64,000 nt of DNA from Methanobrevibacter arboriphilus (lineage in GTDB: Archaea > Methanobacteriota > Methanobacteria > Methanobacteriales > Methanobacteriaceae): the NCBI RefSeq assembly GCF_019669925.1, contig NZ_AP019779.1, positions 1,007,001 through 1,071,000 on the forward strand. Direction: 5' to 3'. How positions within the stretch are numbered: position 1 is the first letter of the stretch; the number at the start of each line of letters is the position of its first letter. Below are positions 59,321-64,000 of this stretch, piece by piece. The notes beneath the pieces were generated by a model that saw nothing but the letters and a program-made list of their open reading frames with translations, ran no database searches and had not been told where the DNA came from. Made by a program: the position numbers and the translations under genes.

Positions 59321-59845
59321 ATGCCAATTATAACAGATATAGGTAGTACTGCAGTCGTTTTCACAATAAGTACAATACTATTAATAGTTGGTATTTTAAA
59401 AAAAAATATAAAATTAAGAAGGTTAGCTATAATCGGATTAATTGCCTTTATAATTACAGCTACAATAATATTTACATTAAAAGTATCAGTAGAAGAACCT
59501 AGACCTTTTATAGTATTAAAATATGTAAACCTATTAATTATGGAAAATGACCCCTATTCTTTTCCTTCAGGACATTCAGGAAATATATTCGCATTAGCTA
59601 CTGCATTTGGTCTTAACTGGACATTAAAAATAAGAGGAAAACAGTTTAAACTAGCTTGGATTCTTTATCCAATAGCATTATTAACTTGTTTTTCAAGAGT
59701 GTATATTGGTGTTCATTATCCATTCGATATTCTTATTGGAGGATTAATCGGAATATTCGGAGGTTTATTAGCTACTTTTATAGTAAATAAATATTTTAAT
59801 GATATAAACTTTCTAAAAGAAAAAAAAGAATATAAGAAAATGTGA
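59321..59845 (+). CDS. PAP2-family membrane phosphatase, start uncertain
   Basis: The protein has the three PAP2 motifs: KX6RP as KVSVEEPRP, PSGH in FPSGHSGN, and SRX5HX3D as SRVYIGVHYPFD, among about five hydrophobic segments. Such enzymes remove phosphate from lipid (poly)phosphates, probably polyprenyl diphosphate or archaeal lipid intermediates. The ATG at 59321 is unlikely to be the whole start: the frame stays open back to 59225 and encodes a typical family N-terminus (ISLFYFINHTLKNNFFNFL) with no ATG, GTG or TTG. GGGTTGA at 59214-59220 suggests initiation near there, through a frameshift or a non-canonical codon. Confidence 0.82.
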   Translation: MPIITDIGSTAVVFTISTILLIVGILKKNIKLRRLAIIGLIAFIITATIIFTLKVSVEEPRPFIVLKYVNLLIMENDPYSFPSGHSGNIFALATAFGLNWTLKIRGKQFKLAWILYPIALLTCFSRVYIGVHYPFDILIGGLIGIFGGLLATFIVNKYFNDINFLKEKKEYKKM

Positions 59846-59956
59846 TAAAAAATTTGATAATATAAATATACTAATAAAAATTATAGTAAAGAATTAATAA
59901 ATAGAAAAACAAGTATATTTAGTATTAAATTATAATTACTAGCACTAGGTGTTAAA

Positions 59957-60799
59957 ATGGATGAACATATTATAGAAGCTATGGGAAGAGCTAAAATTAC
60001 TATTAAAGATGGAAAAGTTATTGATGTGGAGGATCCTAAAATAGAATATTGTCCTTTATTTCATAAACACAGAGGAATTGAAAAATTAGATAAAGAATCC
60101 ATCAAAAAAAATATAGAATTTAGGATAGCCGATTTTGGAATGTGTTCAGATAATAGAGAAGTTAAAATGAAAGATTTTTTATCTTTTGGAATTTCTGAAA
60201 CTATTTCAACCCTGCTAAATCAAAATGTTATCGATTGTGCAATTATGGTTTGTGAAGGATGTGGAACTGTGATTGTTGAAACTGGAGAAATGGCTCAAGG
60301 AATTGGAGGACGAGTATCTGGTCTGTTTAAAACTAGTCCCATGCCGAAAATAGTTGATAAAATTGGAGAAAAAAATGTTCTTGATCCAAAGAATGCTTTA
60401 ATAGATCAAATTAAAGGTATTGAATTAGCAAAATCTAAAGGACATAAAAATATTGCAGTTACAATTGCTAACCCTGATGATGCAGAAAATATAAGAAAAT
60501 TAGAAAAGAAATATAATGAAAATAATGAAAAAATAAATATATACATATTTAGTGTTCATACTACTGGTATTAAACGAGAGGGTTGTGAAAAGCTATTTGA
60601 ATACTGTGATGTTATAACTTCATGTGCTTCAAAAGATATTAGAGATATTGGTGATGAAAAATCTAAGAAAAAAGTAGGAGAGTCAATACCAATCTATGCT
60701 GCAACAAACAAAGGAAAATATTTTTTAGAACTAAGATTAGAACGTATAGGAGGAATGAAGCCTAAAAAAGATCCTAAAACACCAGAACCATTAATTTAA
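59957..60799 (+). CDS. DUF2099 protein (methanogenesis marker protein 8)
   Basis: The 280-residue protein matches a family found in almost all methanogens and used as a genomic marker. Its function is not established. It has several cysteines in IEYCPLFHKH, FGMCSDNRE, MVCEGCGTVIVETGEMAQGIGGRVSG and DVITSCASKDIRD, suggesting metal or Fe-S binding. AGGTG lies before the ATG. Confidence 0.88.
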   Translation: MDEHIIEAMGRAKITIKDGKVIDVEDPKIEYCPLFHKHRGIEKLDKESIKKNIEFRIADFGMCSDNREVKMKDFLSFGISETISTLLNQNVIDCAIMVCEGCGTVIVETGEMAQGIGGRVSGLFKTSPMPKIVDKIGEKNVLDPKNALIDQIKGIELAKSKGHKNIAVTIANPDDAENIRKLEKKYNENNEKINIYIFSVHTTGIKREGCEKLFEYCDVITSCASKDIRDIGDEKSKKKVGESIPIYAATNKGKYFLELRLERIGGMKPKKDPKTPEPLI

Positions 60800-60970
60800 A
60801 ATATGATTTCTAATTTAAATCTTATTAAAACTAGTAAAATTTGTTAAATCTCATTAAAACTTATTTAAATATCGTGTAAAGATTCTATATTATATAAATA
60901 TTGATTAGATTAATATTATAATAATTAATTTAATATATTAATGTTTAATTATATTTTTAATCATAATAAA

Positions 60971-61357
60971 CTATTTTTTATCAATATTATCTGCAACTGC
61001 TCTTATTATACAGCTTTGAGTAATTAAACCAAGGAGTTTTTTATCTTCAACAACAGGAATCCTTTGGTATCCAGTATCTGCCATTATTCTACTTATTTCT
61101 TTTATATTGACTGATTTTGTTACTGTAGATAATTCTTTACTCATTAAATCTCTAACTTTAAGTCCCATAGCTTCACTACCTGCAAGTAAAACATCCCTAT
61201 GAGTTATAAGACCTACAAGTTCATCACCGTCAACAACAGGGACGCCCCCAATGTTTGCCCTTACCATTTTAAGCTTAGCAGCTGCTACCAAATCAGTGGG
61301 TGATGAAACTATAACATCTTTCAACATTATATCTTTAGCACATAAATCTTCAATCAT
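60971..61357 (-). CDS. CBS-domain pair protein
   Basis: The 128-residue product is a single Bateman module of two CBS domains (about residues 8-58 and 68-122), each with the typical VGLITHRDVL and LGLITQSCII ends and GGVPVVD / QRIPVVE cores. Such stand-alone modules bind adenosyl ligands and regulate partners. The partner is unknown, and it faces the DUF2099 gene convergently. No clear ribosome site precedes the ATG. Confidence 0.85.
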   Translation of the reverse strand: MIEDLCAKDIMLKDVIVSSPTDLVAAAKLKMVRANIGGVPVVDGDELVGLITHRDVLLAGSEAMGLKVRDLMSKELSTVTKSVNIKEISRIMADTGYQRIPVVEDKKLLGLITQSCIIRAVADNIDKK

Positions 61358-61758
61358 AGTAATATTTTGTTTTTACTAATATATTAAAATTATTATTAAT
61401 TCTTTTGTTAATATTATTAATTCATTTGATAATTATTAAAGATTCATTAATTATCAAATTAATTTTAATACTTTAATTAATAAAATTAATAGCAAAACAT
61501 AGAAAAATAAAATAAAAATGCTGAAAATGAAAAATATAAAAAATAATAAATAAAAAATAGTATAAAAAAGCAAGAATAAAAAATAATGATAAAAATAATA
61601 AAAATAAGAATAATAAATATTAAGAAATCTAAGATAAGATAATAGTTGAAACAATAATATTGAAAATATTAAAGATTCCAACTATAATAATAACAATAAT
61701 AATAGTTTAATAAGTAAATATTTGTAAATAATAATCAACAAATAAAAGAGGTATTTAA
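61358..61758. other. A+T-rich divergent spacer before thiC
   Basis: It contains promoters of the CBS gene and thiC. I looked for a TPP riboswitch (the CUGAGA core and its partner motifs) upstream of thiC and found none. Sequence is almost all A and T. Confidence 0.5.
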
Positions 61759-63033
61759 TTGACTCAAATGAAAGAAGCTAGAAAAGGCAACATAACCAAA
61801 GAAGTTGAAATTATAGCTAACGAGGAACATATTTCTCCTGAAAAACTTAGAAAGATGATTGCTATAGGTAAAGTTGTAATACCAAAAAATATCAACAAAA
61901 AAACAAAACCATGTGGAATTGGAGACAATTTGAAAACAAAAATCAATGCAAACATTGGATCATCATCAAAAATGGAAAATCTACCTCTTGAAATTGAAAA
62001 AGCTAAAACAGCAGTGAAATATGGTGCTGATGCATTAATGGATTTGAGTACTGGACCAAATCTTAAAGAATTTAGAGAAAGAATAATGGATGAAATAAAT
62101 ATCCCCATAGGAACTGTTCCAATATATGAAGCAGGAGTATCTACACAAAAAAGAGGAGAACCTATAACAAGTATGAGTGAAGAAGATATTTTTAGAGCAA
62201 TTGAAAATCAAGCCAAAGAAGGTGTTGATTTTATGACACTTCACTGTGGTATAAATAAAGACCTTGTAGAAAAATTAACACATGCTAAAAGAACAATGGG
62301 TATTGTTAGTAGAGGAGGTACTTTTCTAGCATCATGGATTCTTCATAATGGTTTAGAAAACCCTTTATACGAAAACTATGATTATATTCTTGAAATAGCA
62401 TATGAATATGATATTACCTTAAGTTTAGGAGATGGATTAAGACCAGGTTGTCTTCAGGATGCAACAGATATCTCACAAATACAAGAATTAGTAAATCTTG
62501 GAACTTTAGTAAAAAGAGCACAAGATGCATCAGTACAAAGTATGGTAGAAGGCCCAGGACATGTTCCAATGAACCAAATAGCATCAAATATGCAAATACA
62601 AAAAACTCTATGTTACGGTGCTCCTTTCTATGTTCTTGGACCAATTGTCACTGATTTAGCTCCAGGATATGACCATATTACTTCTGCAATAGGAGGAGCT
62701 ATAGCTGCACAATCAGGAGCTAATTTCTTATGTTATGTTACACCTGCTGAACATCTATCAATTCCAAATCTTGAAGATGTAAAAGAAGGAGTTATTGCTT
62801 CTAAAATAGCAGCTCAAGCCGCAGATGTTGCAAAAGGATTAAATTCTGCATTAAAAAAAGAAAAAGATATGGCAATAGCTAGAAAAACATTTAATTGGGA
62901 TAAACAGTTTGAACTTGCATTTGATAGAGAAAAATGTGAAAAATATCGTGAAAGCTGTCCAGTGGAAGAAGAAGATATGTGTTCCATGTGTGGAGAATAC
63001 TGTGCTATTCGAATAGCAAAAGACGACTTTTAA
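61759..63033 (+). CDS. thiC: Phosphomethylpyrimidine synthase ThiC
   Basis: ThiC is a radical SAM enzyme that rearranges aminoimidazole ribotide to hydroxymethylpyrimidine phosphate in thiamine synthesis. The 424-residue archaeal form has KYGADALMDLSTGPN, GPGHVPMNQI, YDHITSAIGGA and a C-terminal cluster motif CSMCGEYC (CX2CX3C), one residue shorter than the bacterial CX2CX4C. The start is TTG at 61759, six bases after GAGGT. An ATG three codons later (61768) is possible. The lack of a visible TPP riboswitch upstream is noted. Confidence 0.94.
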   Translation: MTQMKEARKGNITKEVEIIANEEHISPEKLRKMIAIGKVVIPKNINKKTKPCGIGDNLKTKINANIGSSSKMENLPLEIEKAKTAVKYGADALMDLSTGPNLKEFRERIMDEINIPIGTVPIYEAGVSTQKRGEPITSMSEEDIFRAIENQAKEGVDFMTLHCGINKDLVEKLTHAKRTMGIVSRGGTFLASWILHNGLENPLYENYDYILEIAYEYDITLSLGDGLRPGCLQDATDISQIQELVNLGTLVKRAQDASVQSMVEGPGHVPMNQIASNMQIQKTLCYGAPFYVLGPIVTDLAPGYDHITSAIGGAIAAQSGANFLCYVTPAEHLSIPNLEDVKEGVIASKIAAQAADVAKGLNSALKKEKDMAIARKTFNWDKQFELAFDREKCEKYRESCPVEEEDMCSMCGEYCAIRIAKDDF

Positions 63034-63069
63034 AAATCTTTATAGGATTTTTAAGAAAATATTTATTTC

Positions 63070-63175
63070 AACAAAATAATGAATTTTAATAAAACAATGA
63101 ATTAGAAAAATAATGAATTTTTAGTAAAATAATAAATTGTCACTAAGATAATGAATTTTTAGTAAAATAATAGAA
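63070..63175. repeat. Degenerate tandem repeat between thiC and the glutaredoxin gene
   Basis: Units near AATAATGAATTTTTAGTAAA recur about four times (for example starting near 63077, 63110 and 63150). No gene is seen in the rest of the 225-base gap. Confidence 0.45.
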
Positions 63176-63258
63176 TAAATTAATATAATATGAATAATAA
63201 AAGTATAAATGAATTATTACTTAAAATTTAATAAAATTTAATAAAAGGAAGTTATAAA

Positions 63259-63537
63259 ATGAAATTAGAACATGTAGATGGTGAAAATAAAGGAAACATT
63301 ATTCTGTTTGCTTTGAGTACTTGTGGATGGTGTAAAAAAACAAGAATGTTAATTGAAGATCTTGGGGTAGAATACGATTACATTTATGTTGATTTAACAA
63401 ATGGTGATGAAAGAGAAGAAGCTGTTGAAACCCTTAAACAATATAATCCAGACATCTCATTCCCAACATTAGTTATAAACGATTCAGATACAATAATCGG
63501 ATTCGAAGAGGATAGAATTAAATCCAAATTAAGTTAA
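63259..63537 (+). CDS. Glutaredoxin-like protein
   Basis: The 92-residue protein has a thioredoxin fold with the active site CGWC (Cys22, Cys25) in ALSTCGWCKKTR and the cis-Pro segment SFPTLVIND. It is likely reduced by or works with the ferredoxin:disulfide reductase encoded 68 bases downstream, a pairing common in methanogens that lack NADPH-glutathione systems. AAGGAAG precedes the ATG. Confidence 0.88.
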   Translation: MKLEHVDGENKGNIILFALSTCGWCKKTRMLIEDLGVEYDYIYVDLTNGDEREEAVETLKQYNPDISFPTLVINDSDTIIGFEEDRIKSKLS

Positions 63538-63605
63538 AAACTTAAAAATTAATAAAAGTGATGTATCAAACATAAAAGAGTAAATATAGGGAAAAAAGGG
63601 ATATT

Positions 63606-64000
63606 ATGGGTCAAGCTTATGATAACTTTAAAAAAGAAGCTGAATCTTCTGGTTATAATGTCAATGATGATGTGGAATTTGTAGAGATGTTGCTTGAAAA
63701 CATTGATGTTAATATTGAAAGATATGGATATGGAGCTTGTCCTTGTAGATTAGCATCAGGAGAAAAAGAAAAAGATCTTGATTTAATTTGTCCCTGTGAT
63801 TACAGAGATGAGGATTTAAATGATTATGGAGCCTGTTTCTGTGCATTATATGTTACTCAAGATGTTCTAGATGGTAAAAAAAAGTTAACATCAATACCAG
63901 ATAGGAGGTTGAAGGAATTGGAACTTAAAAAAAATAAAAAGACTCAATCAAACAAAGATAATGTTTCATCTCTTAATTTTGAGTTTCCTGTGTGGAGATG
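63606..64000 (+). CDS. Ferredoxin:disulfide (thioredoxin) reductase catalytic subunit, 3' end outside window
   Basis: This frame runs open from ATG 63606 (after AAGGGA) to the right edge, 131 codons. It has the FTR catalytic cysteine pattern GACPCRLASG, ICPCDYR and GACFCALYV, which binds a [4Fe-4S] cluster beside the active disulfide and reduces a partner such as the neighbouring glutaredoxin with electrons from ferredoxin. After a charged linker the visible end reads FEFPVWR, the usual opening of a rubredoxin domain, so a fused C-terminal rubredoxin is probable. Such fusions are known in methanogens. The end is not seen. Confidence 0.88.
   Translation, partial: MGQAYDNFKKEAESSGYNVNDDVEFVEMLLENIDVNIERYGYGACPCRLASGEKEKDLDLICPCDYRDEDLNDYGACFCALYVTQDVLDGKKKLTSIPDRRLKELELKKNKKTQSNKDNVSSLNFEFPVWR

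Noticed and set aside
61454-61681. 75-codon hydrophobic ORF before thiC
   Set aside because: The Phe/Leu/Tyr-rich product simply reflects A+T composition on the opposite strand. It has no ribosome site and overlaps the promoter region.
61358-61758. TPP riboswitch upstream of thiC
   Set aside because: No conserved core motifs or stable stems were found in this almost pure A+T sequence.

Overview
This window is from a methanogenic archaeon of the order Methanobacteriales, most likely a nitrogen-fixing Methanobrevibacter or a close relative. I infer this from the very A+T-rich sequence, archaeal information-processing genes (TFE, RadB, Spt5, SecE, ribosomal stalk P0/P1, Pelota, CDC48), methanogen cofactor genes (ComA, a DUF2099 marker protein), archaeal lipid and tRNA-modification genes, and MraY-like and MurG-like enzymes expected of a pseudomurein-walled cell. 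No database search was possible. Family names rest on recognised motifs, length and gene order.

Layout. 1-7.5 kb: a nitrogenase operon on the minus strand in the order nifH, nifI1, nifI2, nifD, nifK, nifE, nifN, with nifN cut by the left edge. It has a perfect NrpR-type operator (GGAA-N6-TTCC) upstream of nifH and a divergent homocitrate synthase gene. 9-21 kb: aminotransferase, RadB, TsaC, archaeal phosphoinositide lipid synthase, two tandem DUF357 genes, an FkbM methyltransferase with a G10 tract in its 5' coding part, FBP aldolase/phosphatase, a B12-binding radical SAM protein, ThiI and a homocysteine-biosynthesis protein. 21-33 kb: AlaRS, two secreted low-complexity proteins (one with a 36-bp tandem repeat), then P1, P0, L1, L11, Spt5, a 59-residue SecE and FtsZ. 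33-43 kb: a pyruvate-kinase-C-like protein, ComA, an F420-ligase-like protein, TFE, an HD protein, an ACT protein, tRNA-Ile(GAU), an Fe-S assembly factor, a short ArcS and a rubredoxin-TPP enzyme fusion. 43-53 kb: HypC, a disulfide oxidoreductase, an FmdE-like protein, MurG-like and MraY-like enzymes, a nitroreductase, Pelota, a DUF5518 protein and prephenate dehydrogenase. 53.5-56 kb: a secreted cysteine-peptidase-like protein with two small membrane-anchored paralogues and the wreck of a third. 56-64 kb: CDC48, a probable structured RNA, PAP2, the DUF2099 protein, a CBS protein, ThiC, a glutaredoxin and a ferredoxin:disulfide reductase cut by the right edge.

The most interesting signals are these: the three-hit small-protein family beside the secreted peptidase; a four-hairpin RNA with a terminator-like end behind cdc48; the G10 tract, which looks like a phase-variation switch in an archaeal methyltransferase gene; a duplicated start region making a three-codon upstream ORF before nifH; and a rubredoxin fused to a pyruvate-oxidase-like enzyme. 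Spacers are often long, even inside conserved operons, and many are built from decayed 13- to 30-bp tandem repeats. No insertion sequence, CRISPR array, rRNA or prophage was seen.
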